DNA of 64,000 nucleotides from Streptomyces lasiicapitis (GCF_014646335.1 NZ_BMNG01000008.1:62001-126000); one strand, 5' to 3'; counted from the first letter of the stretch, positions 49,621-59,111 are shown. Translations and numbers: made by a program. The notes: generated by a model from the sequence alone, not told the origin.

Positions 49621-50565
49621 ATGGCCGCTAACAACCGCCGCATGTCCGGCAAGAAGGGCGCGCAGGTCGGCAGCGGCGGAAAGCGACGCCGGGCCCTCGA
49701 GGGCAAGGGGCCCACGCCGCCCGCCGAGATGCGCAAGGGGCACGTCAAGCAGCGCGCCGCCAACGCCAAGTCGAAGCGCGCCGCCGGACGGCAGGCGCCC
49801 CCGCGCGGCCGCGGCGGCAAGTCTTCGTCCGAGCTGGTCGTCGGCCGCAACCCGGTCTACGAGGCGCTGCGCGAGGGCGTGCCCGCGACGACGCTCTACG
49901 TCCAGCAGTTCATCGACAACGACGAGCGGGTCCGCGAGGCGCTGCAGCTCGCCACCGAGCGCGGCGACATCCACCTGATGGAGGCCCCGCGCGCCGAGCT
50001 GGACCGCATGACCAACGGCCTCAACCACCAGGGCCTGGTGCTCCAGGTCCCGCCGTACGAGTACGCGCACCCCGAGGACCTGGCCGCGGCCGCCGCCGAC
50101 CAGGGCGAGGACCCGCTCATCGTCGCCCTCGACGGCGTGACCGACCCGCGCAACCTCGGTGCGGTCGTCCGCTCCGTCTCCGCCTTCGGCGGGCACGGCG
50201 TCGTGGTGCCGGAGCGCCGGGCGGCCGGCATGACGGCCGGGGCGTGGAAGACGTCCGCGGGCGCCGCAGCGCGCACGCCGGTCGCGCGCGCCACCAACCT
50301 CACCCGCGCGCTGGAGGCGTACAAGAAGGCGGGCATCGCCATCGTCGGCCTCGCCGCCGACGGAGACCGCGAGATCGGCGACCTCAAGGCCCTGGAGGGC
50401 CCCGTCGTCATCGTCGTCGGCAGCGAGGGCAAGGGACTGTCCCGACTCGTCGGCGAGACCTGCGACTTCCGGGTCCGCATCCCGATGCCCGGCGGCGCGG
50501 AGTCGCTCAACGCCGGTGTCGCCGCGGGCGTCGTGCTGTACGAGGCGGCGCGCCGCCGCGCCTGA
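49621..50565 (+). CDS. rlmB: 23S rRNA (guanosine 2'-O) methyltransferase, SpoU/TrmH family
   Basis: Protein of 314 aa. A basic N-terminal extension (residues 1-65, Lys/Arg/Ala-rich) precedes the substrate-binding domain (VVGRNPVYEALREGVPATTL) and the knotted SPOUT domain with motifs NLGAVVRSVSAFG, GSEGKGLSRL and GGAESLNAGVA. Methylates G2251-equivalent in 23S rRNA. Confidence 0.92.
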   Translation: MAANNRRMSGKKGAQVGSGGKRRRALEGKGPTPPAEMRKGHVKQRAANAKSKRAAGRQAPPRGRGGKSSSELVVGRNPVYEALREGVPATTLYVQQFIDNDERVREALQLATERGDIHLMEAPRAELDRMTNGLNHQGLVLQVPPYEYAHPEDLAAAAADQGEDPLIVALDGVTDPRNLGAVVRSVSAFGGHGVVVPERRAAGMTAGAWKTSAGAAARTPVARATNLTRALEAYKKAGIAIVGLAADGDREIGDLKALEGPVVIVVGSEGKGLSRLVGETCDFRVRIPMPGGAESLNAGVAAGVVLYEAARRRA

Positions 50566-50695
50566 CATCCGCGTCACGTGGTGCCGGGCATGCCCTTCGG
50601 GGGTGCCCGGCACCCGTCCGGCCAGGGGTGCTTGACGGGGTCCGGACATTTGGCGTGGGTCAAGGCAGTGTCCAAACCACACATCACTCGGTTAG

Positions 50696-52456
50696 ATGAG
50701 TGTGGACACCAGAACACCCCGCACACCCACGGGGGGCAGCTCGTCAGGGTTCGACGACACTCCCGCGCTGAGCATGGTGAAGGTGCCCTGCGACCCGGCG
50801 CAGGTCATCGTCAATCACGCGAGCTTCCGCGTGCAGCTCCCCACCGCCGGGCGGACCCAATCGTCGCGTATCGCACGCCACTTGAGCGCCGGGGACGACA
50901 CGGTGCGCATCCCCGCCGTCGGCGGCGCACCGGCGCGCAGGCGCGCGCCCGTCGTGTGGAGCGGCAAGTCCGCGCCGGGCGACCTGGACGCGAGCGGGCT
51001 GCTGCAGGCCGCGCGTGCCAGCGGAATGCGCCGTTCGGCCGAAGGTGTGGGCCAAGGCGGTGACGCGCACGCCGTGCGAGGCGGCCGCGACTCCTTCGAC
51101 GACGGCGGTTCCACCCAGGTCATCCCGCGCGTCGACCTCGACGATCCGTACGGCGACCCGGCCGAGACCGCCGCGTTCACCCCGCCCCGCGACCTCGCCG
51201 AGACCGAGGCCTTCACCCCGCCCCGCGACCCCGGCGACGGCACCCGGCTGCTCCCGCAGATGCGCCTGCCGGGCAGCGCCGACGACGAGCACCACGCGGC
51301 CGCCACGGCGTACGACGACCCGGACAAGTACGACGAGTACGACGACGGCGACGAGGCCACCGGCCGCCGCGGCGGGACGGCCGCGGGCCAGCGGCACGCC
51401 TACTTCCCCGGCCGCCGCATGAACCTGGGCGTCGTACTGCTCCCGCTGCGCGTCTTCCTCGGCTTCATCTCCATCTACGCCGGCATGGGCAAGCTCTGCG
51501 ACCCCGTCTACTTCGACGGCGGCGAGCGCGGCTCCATGGTCAAGTGGCTGAACTCGCTGCACCCGTGGGCGCTCGCCGAGCCGCTGCGGGACTGGGCGCT
51601 CCAGCACCCCGTGGGCGCAGGCCTCGTCATCGCCTTCCTCCAGGTCATCGTCGGCGTGCTGACCGTGCTCGGCCTGTGGCAGCGCCTCGCTGCGTCCTTC
51701 GGGGTGCTGCTCTCGGCGGCGCTCCTGGTCACCGTGAGCTGGAAGACCGTCCCGGCCTACGACGCGCCCGACATCATCTATCTGGCCGCCTGGTCCCCGC
51801 TGATCATCGCGGGCGCGCCGGTCTACTCGGTCGACGGCCGCCTCGCGGGCGAGGCCTGGCGCACGCTCGGGCCGCGCGTCGAGCTGTGGCAGCTGCGCCG
51901 CCGGGTGCTGCGCCGCGGCGCGCTCATCGGCACCGTCGTCGTCGGCCTCACGCTGCTCGTCGGCTCGCTGCTCGGCGGCGCCGTGCGGGACGCGGACCGC
52001 GTCACCGTGCCAGGACCCGGCGAGGCGCCGCGCAACAACCTGCCAGGATCGCCGCTGCCGGAGAACTCCGACGGCGACCGCGAGCTGCGCCGCGACCGGC
52101 AGAGCCCGTCGGCGTCCTCCGGCGGCGCGCCCACGCAAGGGAGTTCGGCCAGCCCCACGCGGGGCGGCGAGGGCACCCCGGGCGCGGCCCCCGAGACCGG
52201 CGGCACCGGCGAGGGCCGGCCGAGCGCCACCCAGGGCACCGGCGGCCAGGCGCCGTCCTCGCAGCAGCAGGCGCCCACCCAGGAACAGCCGCCCGCGGCC
52301 AGCAGCGGCCCGGCCGCGAGCACCGGCGGCACCGGCGGCGGGAGCACCACCGGCGGTGGCGGCACCACTGGCGGCTCCGGCGGCAGCACCGGCGGTGGCG
52401 GCACCACCGGCGGCGGCGACCGGCCGGGCGGCCTGCTCGGCGGCGTCCTCGGCTGA
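50696..52456 (+). CDS. DoxX family membrane protein with disordered ends
   Basis: Protein of 586 aa, far longer than a plain DoxX domain (about 130-150). Residues 1-235 are acidic and disordered; the DoxX membrane domain runs about 242-390 (NLGVVLLPLRVFLGFISIYA, VGAGLVIAFLQVIVGVLTVL, DIIYLAAWSPLIIAG). One more membrane helix near 415-435 is followed by a 150-residue Gly/Ser/Thr/Gln tail ending in GGGTTGG repeats, probably outside the cell. DoxX proteins act in thiosulfate or redox metabolism; here unproven. Confidence 0.85.
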   Translation: MSVDTRTPRTPTGGSSSGFDDTPALSMVKVPCDPAQVIVNHASFRVQLPTAGRTQSSRIARHLSAGDDTVRIPAVGGAPARRRAPVVWSGKSAPGDLDASGLLQAARASGMRRSAEGVGQGGDAHAVRGGRDSFDDGGSTQVIPRVDLDDPYGDPAETAAFTPPRDLAETEAFTPPRDPGDGTRLLPQMRLPGSADDEHHAAATAYDDPDKYDEYDDGDEATGRRGGTAAGQRHAYFPGRRMNLGVVLLPLRVFLGFISIYAGMGKLCDPVYFDGGERGSMVKWLNSLHPWALAEPLRDWALQHPVGAGLVIAFLQVIVGVLTVLGLWQRLAASFGVLLSAALLVTVSWKTVPAYDAPDIIYLAAWSPLIIAGAPVYSVDGRLAGEAWRTLGPRVELWQLRRRVLRRGALIGTVVVGLTLLVGSLLGGAVRDADRVTVPGPGEAPRNNLPGSPLPENSDGDRELRRDRQSPSASSGGAPTQGSSASPTRGGEGTPGAAPETGGTGEGRPSATQGTGGQAPSSQQQAPTQEQPPAASSGPAASTGGTGGGSTTGGGGTTGGSGGSTGGGGTTGGGDRPGGLLGGVLG

Positions 52457-52500
52457 GGCCGCGTGTCGCGTACGTCGCCTACGTACGTACGTCTCTTCTG

Positions 52501-52551
52501 TACGCGGATGGGGCCCCGCACACGTGATGTGTGCGGGGCCCCATCCGCGTA
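52501..52551. terminator. Strong bidirectional terminator
   Basis: A 23-bp perfect stem (left arm 52501-52523, right arm 52529-52551) with a 5-nt loop, between convergent DoxX and nucleotidyltransferase genes. ACGTACGTACG repeats lie just before it. Confidence 0.92.
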
Positions 52552-52580
52552 CGTGGAAATCTCTACCGAAGAGGTCGCGG

Positions 52581-53315
52581 TCAGCGGCCCTGGGCCGCAA
52601 GTTCCTTGGCCGCTTCGGTGAGGTCCTTGGCGGTGTCGATGGCGCGCCAGTACGCGCCCTGCGGCAGCGGGAAGCCGGCCAGGCGCTTCTCGCGGGCCAG
52701 GCGCGGGAACGTGGTGCGCTCGTGGTCGCCGATGTCGGGCAGCAGGGCGGTGAAGGCCGCGGAGAAGACGTACACGCCCGCGTTGATGAGGTACGGCGAC
52801 GGCGGTGCCTCGATGAAGTCCGTGATGTGGCCGAAGGCGTCCGTCTCCACGACGCCCCACGGGATGCGGGGGCGGGCGAGGGCCAGCGTGGCGGTGGCGT
52901 CGCGCTCGGCGTGGAAGGCGGCCATGTCGCGCAGCGAGAAGTGGGTCCAGATGTCGCCGTTGGTCGCGTACCAGGGCTGGTCGGCGTGCGGCAGGTGGGC
53001 GGCGGCGTACTTGAGGCCGCCGCCGCGGCCGAGCGGCTCCGTCTCCACGACGGTGGTGACCTTCAGCGGCAGGTCCGCGGACTCCAGCCAGTCCTGGAGC
53101 ACCTCGGCGAGGTGGCCGCAGGAGACGACGGCGTCCGTGACGCCCTCGGCGGCGAGCCAGGCGAGCTGGTGACCGATGATCGGAGTCCCCGTGCCGGGGA
53201 TCTCGACCATCGGCTTGGGCCGGTCGTCGGTGTACGGGCGAAGGCGTGAGCCCTGGCCGCCGGCCAGGACGACGGCCTGCGTGGGCCGTACGGGGTGGTG
53301 GGCACCGGTGGTCAT
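52581..53315 (-). CDS. Sugar-1-phosphate nucleotidyltransferase
   Basis: NTP_transferase of 244 aa: VVLAGGQGSRLRPYTDDRPK at residue 15 (nucleotide-binding GGxGxRL), NGDIWTHF with the metal Asp, and INAGVYVF. Makes an NDP-sugar from NTP and sugar 1-phosphate, perhaps for cell-wall or glycan synthesis. Single gene; the exact sugar cannot be deduced. C-terminal hexapeptide repeats of GlmU are absent. Confidence 0.88.
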   Translation of the reverse strand: MTTGAHHPVRPTQAVVLAGGQGSRLRPYTDDRPKPMVEIPGTGTPIIGHQLAWLAAEGVTDAVVSCGHLAEVLQDWLESADLPLKVTTVVETEPLGRGGGLKYAAAHLPHADQPWYATNGDIWTHFSLRDMAAFHAERDATATLALARPRIPWGVVETDAFGHITDFIEAPPSPYLINAGVYVFSAAFTALLPDIGDHERTTFPRLAREKRLAGFPLPQGAYWRAIDTAKDLTEAAKELAAQGR

Positions 53316-53524
53316 GACGGCACCCTACGCGGCGGGGCGGGCGGGTTTCCGCGCAGGACCGGCCCCTGCCGGGCCCCTACTGGCCCTTGTCGGGGCCGGG
53401 GGGGCTCTGGGCGGGCCTGGGCGGTCCTTATGGGCCCCTGCCGGGTCTCTGCCGGGTCTCTCGGTCCCTGCCGGTCCTGTTCCGCGTGTGGCCGCCCCGG
53501 GGGTGGGTGGCGGCCACACCAGGT

Positions 53525-53983
53525 TCAGCCGTTCTGGTGGGCGGCCACGCCCGTGGCGAAGGCCGTGTCGCAGACCGGGCGCGAGTAGGACTGGGCGCGG
53601 GTCGGGCCGTACTTGCGGACGGCGGCGCGGCCGAGGGCGCGGGCGATGGACACGCAGTGCTTGGCGAGCGACGGGTGCCGGTCGACCTCCTGCTGGAGCT
53701 GCGTGAGGGCGACGCCCGGGTCCTTCTCCTGGAGCTCGAGGAGCAGCCGGTCGCGCAGGACGTCCTGCGGGGCGCGGGACTTGGCCGGTGCGGACAGGTC
53801 GCCCGCGGACGCGGTCAGGACCGAATCCGAGGCGTTTCCGGACCAGTTGACCCGGGTGACCGCGAGCGTGCCGGACAGCACCAGGACGACGGGCAGGACG
53901 AGGGCGAGCGTGCGCCCGATGCGGCGGCCGGGGCCGCGGTGGCCCCGGCGCGACTTCTGGGTGTGGTTGGCGGAGTGCGTCAC
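53525..53983 (-). CDS. Hypothetical exported/membrane-anchored protein
   Basis: Protein of 152 aa. Basic N-terminus (QKSRRGHRGPGRRIGR) and one hydrophobic helix (TLALVLPVVLVLSGTLAV, residues 25-43), then an extracytoplasmic domain of about 110 residues with helices QDVLRDRLLLELQEKDPGVA and ALGRAAVRKYGPTRAQ and two cysteines (CVSIA, VCDTAF) that could pair. Not recognised. Confidence 0.72.
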   Translation of the reverse strand: MTHSANHTQKSRRGHRGPGRRIGRTLALVLPVVLVLSGTLAVTRVNWSGNASDSVLTASAGDLSAPAKSRAPQDVLRDRLLLELQEKDPGVALTQLQQEVDRHPSLAKHCVSIARALGRAAVRKYGPTRAQSYSRPVCDTAFATGVAAHQNG

Positions 53984-54158
53984 GCGAGTGAGAGTAGCGC
54001 TAGGTGATGATTTGGCGACATTTAGTCACCCGGTCGGGTGACCAGGAAAGTTGTTTGGCTGTTTGCACGTTGACGTACGCGGATCGAAATGACCGATGTG
54101 CCGGGGTATTTGTCGACACGGTCGTGGGAGGGGTGAGCCGTGTCCCGCGTTCTTGGCG

Positions 54159-54202
54159 TACGGCCAAGGGCCCCGCACCGGAGTGCGGGGCCCTTGGCCG
54201 TA
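54159..54202. terminator. Perfect 20-bp stem terminator downstream of msiK
   Basis: Left arm 54159-54178 and right arm 54183-54202 are exactly complementary around CGGA, beginning TACGGCCAAGGGCCCCGCAC. It lies 36 bp beyond the msiK stop codon on the minus strand. Confidence 0.9.
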
Positions 54203-54237
54203 GGAAAAGTGGTCTCCGGGGATCCGGTCTCCGGAGA

Positions 54238-55374
54238 TCAGTCGCTGAGGCGCTCGCCCGTCGACGTCGAGAAGACGTGGATCTCGCCCGGGCGCGGCAC
54301 GACGTGGAGCTGGGCGCCCTTGTCCGGGACCTGGCGGCCGTTCACGCGGACCACGAGGTCCCGCTGCTCGCCGCCGACCTCGGCGGTGCCGTAGACGTAG
54401 CCGTCGGCGCCGAGCTCCTCGACGACGTTCACGGAGACGGCGAGGCCCGCCGGGGCGTCCTCGGACTCCTTGGAGAGGGTCTTCGCGGCGGCGCCGTTCG
54501 TCTCGACGATGTCGAAGTGCTCCGGCCGGACGCCGACCGTGACGGTGCGGTCGCCCTTGTCGGCGGCGGCGGACAGCGCCTCGCGGTTCACCGGCACCAC
54601 CGAGTTGCCGAACTTCACGCCGCCGTCGGTGATCGGGACCTCGACGAGGTTCATGGCGGGGGAGCCGATGAACCCGGCGACGAAGAGGTTGTTCGGCCGG
54701 TCGTACATGTTGCGCGGCGAGTCGACCTGCTGGAGCAGGCCGTCCTTCAGTACGGCGACCCGGTCGCCCATCGTCATGGCCTCGACCTGGTCATGGGTGA
54801 CGTACACCGTCGTGATGCCGAGACGGCGCTGGAGGCTCGCGATCTGCGTACGCGTCGACACACGGAGCTTGGCGTCGAGGTTGGACAGCGGCTCGTCCAT
54901 GAGGAAGACCTGCGGCTCACGGACGATGGCGCGGCCCATGGCCACACGCTGGCGCTGGCCGCCGGAGAGGGCCTTGGGCTTGCGGTCCAGGTACTCGGTG
55001 AGGTCGAGGATCTTCGCGGCCTCTTCGACCTTCTGCCGGATGATGTCCTTGCCGACGCCCGCGATCTTGAGCGCGAAGCCCATGTTGGCGGCGACGGACA
55101 TGTGCGGGTAGAGCGCGTAGTTCTGGAACACCATGGCGATGTCCCGGTCCTTGGGCGGCAGGTGCGTGACGTCGCGCTCGCCGATGCGGATGGCGCCGGC
55201 GTTCACGTCCTCCAGGCCCGCGAGCATGCGCAGGGACGTGGACTTGCCGCAGCCGGACGGGCCGACCAGGACGAGGAATTCGCCGTCCTCGATCTCGATC
55301 TCGAGAGAGTCGACGGCGGGCTTGGTGGAACCCGGGTAGATCCGGGTCGCCTTGTCGAACGAAACAGTGGCCAT
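54238..55374 (-). CDS. msiK: Multiple-sugar ABC transporter ATPase MsiK
   Basis: Shared ATPase of 378 aa that energises many sugar importers (cellobiose, maltose, chitobiose and others) in Streptomyces. Walker A GPSGCGKST, signature LSGGQRQRVAMGRAI, Walker B VFLMDEPLSNLD, H-loop VTHDQVEAM, and the MalK/UgpC-type regulatory beta-domain after residue 235. ATG 55374 starts ATVSFDKATRIYPG. Gene stands alone, as expected for an ATPase serving unlinked permeases. Confidence 0.95.
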   Translation of the reverse strand: MATVSFDKATRIYPGSTKPAVDSLEIEIEDGEFLVLVGPSGCGKSTSLRMLAGLEDVNAGAIRIGERDVTHLPPKDRDIAMVFQNYALYPHMSVAANMGFALKIAGVGKDIIRQKVEEAAKILDLTEYLDRKPKALSGGQRQRVAMGRAIVREPQVFLMDEPLSNLDAKLRVSTRTQIASLQRRLGITTVYVTHDQVEAMTMGDRVAVLKDGLLQQVDSPRNMYDRPNNLFVAGFIGSPAMNLVEVPITDGGVKFGNSVVPVNREALSAAADKGDRTVTVGVRPEHFDIVETNGAAAKTLSKESEDAPAGLAVSVNVVEELGADGYVYGTAEVGGEQRDLVVRVNGRQVPDKGAQLHVVPRPGEIHVFSTSTGERLSD

Positions 55375-55585
55375 GGTGAGGGCCCCCTTCACCGGCAGGA
55401 ACGTGCCGGACGATCCGAGTAAAGGATGGGTCTAGTCCACGTGGGTGAACTGTCCGTGACCGTACCCCGCAGGTCGTTGGTCTGTCAGTAGCCGAGGCGC
55501 CATGACCTTCGACGAAATTTTCGACAGCCGGACCGTTCCTGTTGGTTACACTTCACGGGCACGTCCGCAGTACCTGGGCGTGCGC

Positions 55586-55659
55586 GCCTCCTTAGCTCAG
55601 CTGGTCAGAGCGCCGCTCTTGTAAAGCGAAGGTCGTCGGTTCGAATCCGACAGGGGGCT
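55586..55659 (+). tRNA. tRNA-Thr (anticodon TGT)
   Basis: 74 nt folding as a normal cloverleaf: acceptor GCCTCCT pairs with AGGGGGC, the D arm contains TAGCTCAGCTGGTCAGAGC, the anticodon loop is CTTGTAA with TGT, and the T arm is GTCGGTTCGAATCCGAC. The 3' CCA is not encoded. Divergent from msiK. Confidence 0.96.
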
Positions 55660-55671
55660 CAGGACGACGAG

Positions 55672-55700
55672 GGCCCCGACACCTGAGAGGTGCCGGGGCC
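55672..55700 (+). terminator. Terminator of the tRNA gene
   Basis: GGCCCCGACACCT and AGGTGCCGGGGCC pair with one mismatch around GAG, then TTCGTTTGTT. It is 12 bp after the tRNA and also lies downstream of the convergent FAD oxidase gene. Confidence 0.82.
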
Positions 55701-55727
55701 TTCGTTTGTTCCCTTCGCTGTCGGCGG

Positions 55728-57137
55728 CTACGCCCGGCCCGAAAGCCGGTCCGCCAGCCGTGCCCGCCGCGGGGCCTCCGCCGTGTGGGACGTCAGTTCC
55801 TTCCGGTCCGCCGCGCGGTACGTGGCGTACATGCCGTGTACCCCCAGCCACCGCAGCGGTTCCGGTTCCCATTTGCGGACGCGGTGGTTTACCCAGGGGA
55901 GGGAGAGGAGGTCTGTGGGGCCGGACTGGCCGGAGTCGGACTGGACCAGGTCGCGGAGGGTGCGGGCGGCGAGGTTGGCGGTCGCGACGCCCGAGCCCAC
56001 GTAGCCGCCCGCCCAGCCGAGGCCCGTGGCGCGGTCCAGGGTGACCGTGGCGCACCAGTCGCGCGGTACGCCGAGGACGCCCGACCAGGCGTGGTCGATC
56101 CGTACGCCGGTGAGCTGGGGGAAGAAGCGGGTCAGGAGCTCGCGCAGGGCCTCGATCGTCGCGGGCTGCGTGCGGCCTGGGTTGGTCGCGGTATCCGTCT
56201 TCGAGCCGAAGCGGTACGGCACGCCCCGGCCGCCGAGCGCGATGCGGTCGTCGGCGGTGCGCTGCGCGTACATGTACGCGTGCGCCATGTCGCCGAGCGT
56301 CTCGCGGCCCGCCCAGCCGATGGTGTCCCAGACGTCGGCGGGCAGCGGGGCGGTGACGATCATCGAGGAGTTCATCGGCAGCCAGGTGCGGCGCTGGCCC
56401 TTGAGCGCGGCCGTGAAGCCCTCCGTGCAGCGCAGCACGTAGGGGGCGCGGACCGTGCCGTACGGAGTGACGGCGTGCTTGGGCCGGATCTCCGTGACCG
56501 GCGTCGACTCGTGGATCGTGACGCCGAGCGCCTCCACGGCCGCCGCCAGGCCCTTCACCAGCTTCACCGGGTGCAGCCGGGCGCCGTGCGGCGTCCAGGA
56601 GGAGCCGACGGCCCCCGCGACGCGGATACGCTCGGCCGTCTCACGGGCGCCGTGCAGCGTGCGGTCGCTCTCCCCGTACGAGAGTTCCGCCTCGTGGAAG
56701 GCTTTCAGCCGGGCCAACTGGGCGGGTGTGTAGGCGACTTCGAGTACGCCGCCGTGGTGGATGTCGGCGTCGATGTGCTCCTCGGCTGCGGCGCGGATCA
56801 CCTCGTCGACGGTGGCGTTCATGGCCTGCTGGAGGCGGACGGCGGCGTCGCGGCCGTGCAGGCGGGCGTACCGGTCGCGGCCCGCGATGCCGTTGTAGAG
56901 CCAGCCGCCGTTGCGGCCCGAGGCGCCGTAGCCGCAGAACTTCTGCTCCAGGACCGTGATGCGCAGGAAGGGCGCGGCCTTCTTCAGGTAGTACGCGGTC
57001 CACAGGCCCGTGTAGCCGCCGCCGACTACGCACACGTCGGCCGTCGTGTCGCCGGCGAGGGGTTCACGGGCCGTGGGGAGGCCGTCGTCGGCGTACCAGT
57101 GGGAGATGCCGCCGTTCACGGTGTTCGTGCTGCTCAT
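55728..57137 (-). CDS. FAD-dependent amine/glycine oxidase-type enzyme (DAO family)
   Basis: Protein of 469 aa with the FAD-binding Rossmann motif VCVVGGGYTGLWTAYYL (about residues 34-50) and the GRNGGW loop of the DadA/puuB-like group; the C-terminal half has GWAGGYVGSGVATANLAART around the flavin. Likely oxidises an amine or amino acid. ATG 57137 begins SSTNTVNGG; the much longer frame extending to 59048 is antisense to other genes. Confidence 0.88.
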   Translation of the reverse strand: MSSTNTVNGGISHWYADDGLPTAREPLAGDTTADVCVVGGGYTGLWTAYYLKKAAPFLRITVLEQKFCGYGASGRNGGWLYNGIAGRDRYARLHGRDAAVRLQQAMNATVDEVIRAAAEEHIDADIHHGGVLEVAYTPAQLARLKAFHEAELSYGESDRTLHGARETAERIRVAGAVGSSWTPHGARLHPVKLVKGLAAAVEALGVTIHESTPVTEIRPKHAVTPYGTVRAPYVLRCTEGFTAALKGQRRTWLPMNSSMIVTAPLPADVWDTIGWAGRETLGDMAHAYMYAQRTADDRIALGGRGVPYRFGSKTDTATNPGRTQPATIEALRELLTRFFPQLTGVRIDHAWSGVLGVPRDWCATVTLDRATGLGWAGGYVGSGVATANLAARTLRDLVQSDSGQSGPTDLLSLPWVNHRVRKWEPEPLRWLGVHGMYATYRAADRKELTSHTAEAPRRARLADRLSGRA

Positions 57138-57195
57138 GGGGTGGGACGTTACGCTTTCGGGACCGCTTTTCGGGACCCCTTGGAGAGGACTGTTC

Positions 57196-58032
57196 ATGGC
57201 CGTACGCAAGGCCGGGCGCGTGGTCGCATCGGTGGCCGCCGTGGCGCTGTTGGGCGTCGCCGTCACCGCGTGTGACTCCGGTGACTCCGACGACGGCAAG
57301 GGGGCGAGCCGCAAGGTGACGGAGTCCCGGGGGTCGGAGGGGCGGTTGGAGTCGGACTCTCCGTCGGCGGGCGCTGCGTCCGAGGGGTCCGCGTCCGAGG
57401 GGGCCTCGCCGTCCGCGTCCCCGGAGGTCGTTCCGGAGGCCAAGGTTCCGCCGGTCTCCGCCTCGCGGCTGGCCAAGGTGCCCGCCACCGTGAAGGGCGG
57501 CGTGATCACGGTCGGCAAGCCGTCGGCCAAGCACACCGTCAAGGTGTACGAGGACCCGCGCTGCCCCGTCTGCAAGAAGTTCGAGGAGAGCGGCGCGCAG
57601 GCCCTGGTGGCGCCGCTGTCCGCCGGTGACGTGAAGGTCGAGTACACGATCGCCTCGTTCCTCGACAAGAACCTCGGCGGCAGCGGCTCGGTGAACGCCG
57701 CGAACGCCCTGCGGGCCGCCGTGGAGTCGGACAAGTTCCCGCAGTTCCACTCGGCGCTCTTCACCAACCAGCCGGAGGAGAGCGACGACGCGTTCACGCC
57801 CGCCTTCCTGCTGAAGATCGCCGACACGGTCGGTCTGCGCGACGGCGCCTTCAAGAAGGCGGTCACCAACGGGACGTACAAGAGCTGGGTCGGCATCGCG
57901 ATGGAGTCCTTCGAGAAGGACGGGATGACTGGGACGCCGACCGTCGTCGTGGACGGGAAGAAGGTGGCGAGTGAGGCGCTGTATGTGGAGGGGGACTTCA
58001 GGAAGGTGTTGAAGGACGCGGGGATTTCCTGA
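57196..58032 (+). CDS. DsbA/thioredoxin-fold lipoprotein
   Basis: Secreted lipoprotein of 278 aa. Signal AVRKAGRVVASVAAVALLGV with lipobox VTAC (Cys 27), a Ser/Glu-rich linker to about residue 90, then a DsbA-type thioredoxin fold with the active site PRCPVCKKFEE and a cis-Pro segment GTPTVVVDGK. Probably a disulphide oxidant or isomerase at the membrane surface. GGAGAGGA site before ATG. Confidence 0.9.
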   Translation: MAVRKAGRVVASVAAVALLGVAVTACDSGDSDDGKGASRKVTESRGSEGRLESDSPSAGAASEGSASEGASPSASPEVVPEAKVPPVSASRLAKVPATVKGGVITVGKPSAKHTVKVYEDPRCPVCKKFEESGAQALVAPLSAGDVKVEYTIASFLDKNLGGSGSVNAANALRAAVESDKFPQFHSALFTNQPEESDDAFTPAFLLKIADTVGLRDGAFKKAVTNGTYKSWVGIAMESFEKDGMTGTPTVVVDGKKVASEALYVEGDFRKVLKDAGIS

Positions 58033-58039
58033 AGGTCCT

Positions 58040-58099
58040 CGTGCGGGGCTTCGTGAGGGGTTTCCTGCGCGGCTTTATGTGGGGTTCTATGTGGTGTTT
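58040..58099 (+). repeat. Degenerate 12-bp tandem repeat between genes
   Basis: Five consecutive 12-bp units of the form YRTGNGGGGYTT (CGTGCGGGGCTT, CGTGAGGGGTTT, CCTGCGCGGCTT, TATGTGGGGTTC, TATGTGGTGTTT), starting 8 bp after the lipoprotein stop. Confidence 0.78.
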
Positions 58100-58178
58100 C
58101 GCCACGGTTTTCCCGGCATAAGCGGTGTCCGAAACAAATCGCATGTGGTGATTGAGGTGCCTGGGTAACGTCTGTCGC

Positions 58179-59081
58179 GTGATCGACATCCAGGTTCCCG
58201 AAGAGCTGGTCCAGTCCCAGTACATGTACGCGGGTGAGCCGGGCCGCGCCTTCATCGCCGCGCTGCCCGCGCGGGTCGCGGAGTTCGTCGACCGCTGGGA
58301 GCTGGAGGTCGTCGGCGATTCCATGTACGGCATGGCGGCGCTCGTGCTGCCCGTGCGGCGGGCCGACGGGAGCGGCGCCGTCGTGAAGTTCCAGGTCCTC
58401 GACGAGGAGACCGAGGGCGAGCCGGTCGGCCTGCGGATCTGGAACGGCGACGGCGCGGTGCGGCTGCTCGACCACGACGCAGAGACGGGTACCATGCTGC
58501 TCGAACGCGCCAAGGACGGCGCCGAGTTGTCGACGTACGCCGAAGCGGGCCGTGCCGAGACCCGCAAGGCGATCATCGTCATCGCCGAACTCCTCGCCCG
58601 CCTCACCGCCGTGCCCGCCCCACCCGGCATGCGCACCCTCGGCGACATCGCGGGCCAGATGCTCGACGACACCCCGGCCGCCCTGAAGGCCCTCCGCGAC
58701 CCCGCCGAGCGGGCCCTGATCGCGCGCTGCGCGGACGCCGTGCGCGAGGTCGTGGGCGAGCCCGGCGACCGGCTCCTGCACTGGGACCTGCACTTCGACA
58801 ACGTCCTCGCCGCCGACCGCGAGCCGTGGCTCGCCATCGACCCCAAGCCCCTCGCCGGCGACCCCGGCTTCGACCTCTGGCCCGCCCTCGACAACCTCTT
58901 CGAGGCGGACGAGGTGCTGTGGCGGTTCGACGCGATGACCGAGGTCCTTGGGCTCGACCGGGAGCGGGCGCGGGCGTGGACGCTGGGGCGGGTGTTGCAG
59001 AACGCGCTCTGGGAGATCGAGGACGGGCGGCCGTTGCCGGCGGATCATGTGGAGGTGGCTCGGCGGTTGTTGGGGCGCTGA
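58179..59081 (+). CDS. APH(6)/hydroxyurea-type phosphotransferase
   Basis: Kinase of 300 aa of the aph_6_hur family (streptomycin 6-kinase and hydroxyurea kinase). The catalytic loop is LLHWDLHFDNVLAADREPWL (about residues 201-220) followed by the family-specific AIDPKPLAGDPGFDLWP. GTG 58179 starts IDIQVPEELVQSQY. A streptomycin-type resistance role is possible but no biosynthetic genes are near. Confidence 0.88.
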   Translation: MIDIQVPEELVQSQYMYAGEPGRAFIAALPARVAEFVDRWELEVVGDSMYGMAALVLPVRRADGSGAVVKFQVLDEETEGEPVGLRIWNGDGAVRLLDHDAETGTMLLERAKDGAELSTYAEAGRAETRKAIIVIAELLARLTAVPAPPGMRTLGDIAGQMLDDTPAALKALRDPAERALIARCADAVREVVGEPGDRLLHWDLHFDNVLAADREPWLAIDPKPLAGDPGFDLWPALDNLFEADEVLWRFDAMTEVLGLDRERARAWTLGRVLQNALWEIEDGRPLPADHVEVARRLLGR

Positions 59082-59111
59082 GCACCGGCTGGCGCCGGGG
59101 CTTGGCGGGCC

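Noticed and set aside
55728..59048. 1106-codon minus-strand open frame
   Set aside because: Only its 3' 469 codons are a real gene (FAD oxidase). The rest is antisense to the DsbA-like and APH genes with the composition of a GC-driven shadow frame.
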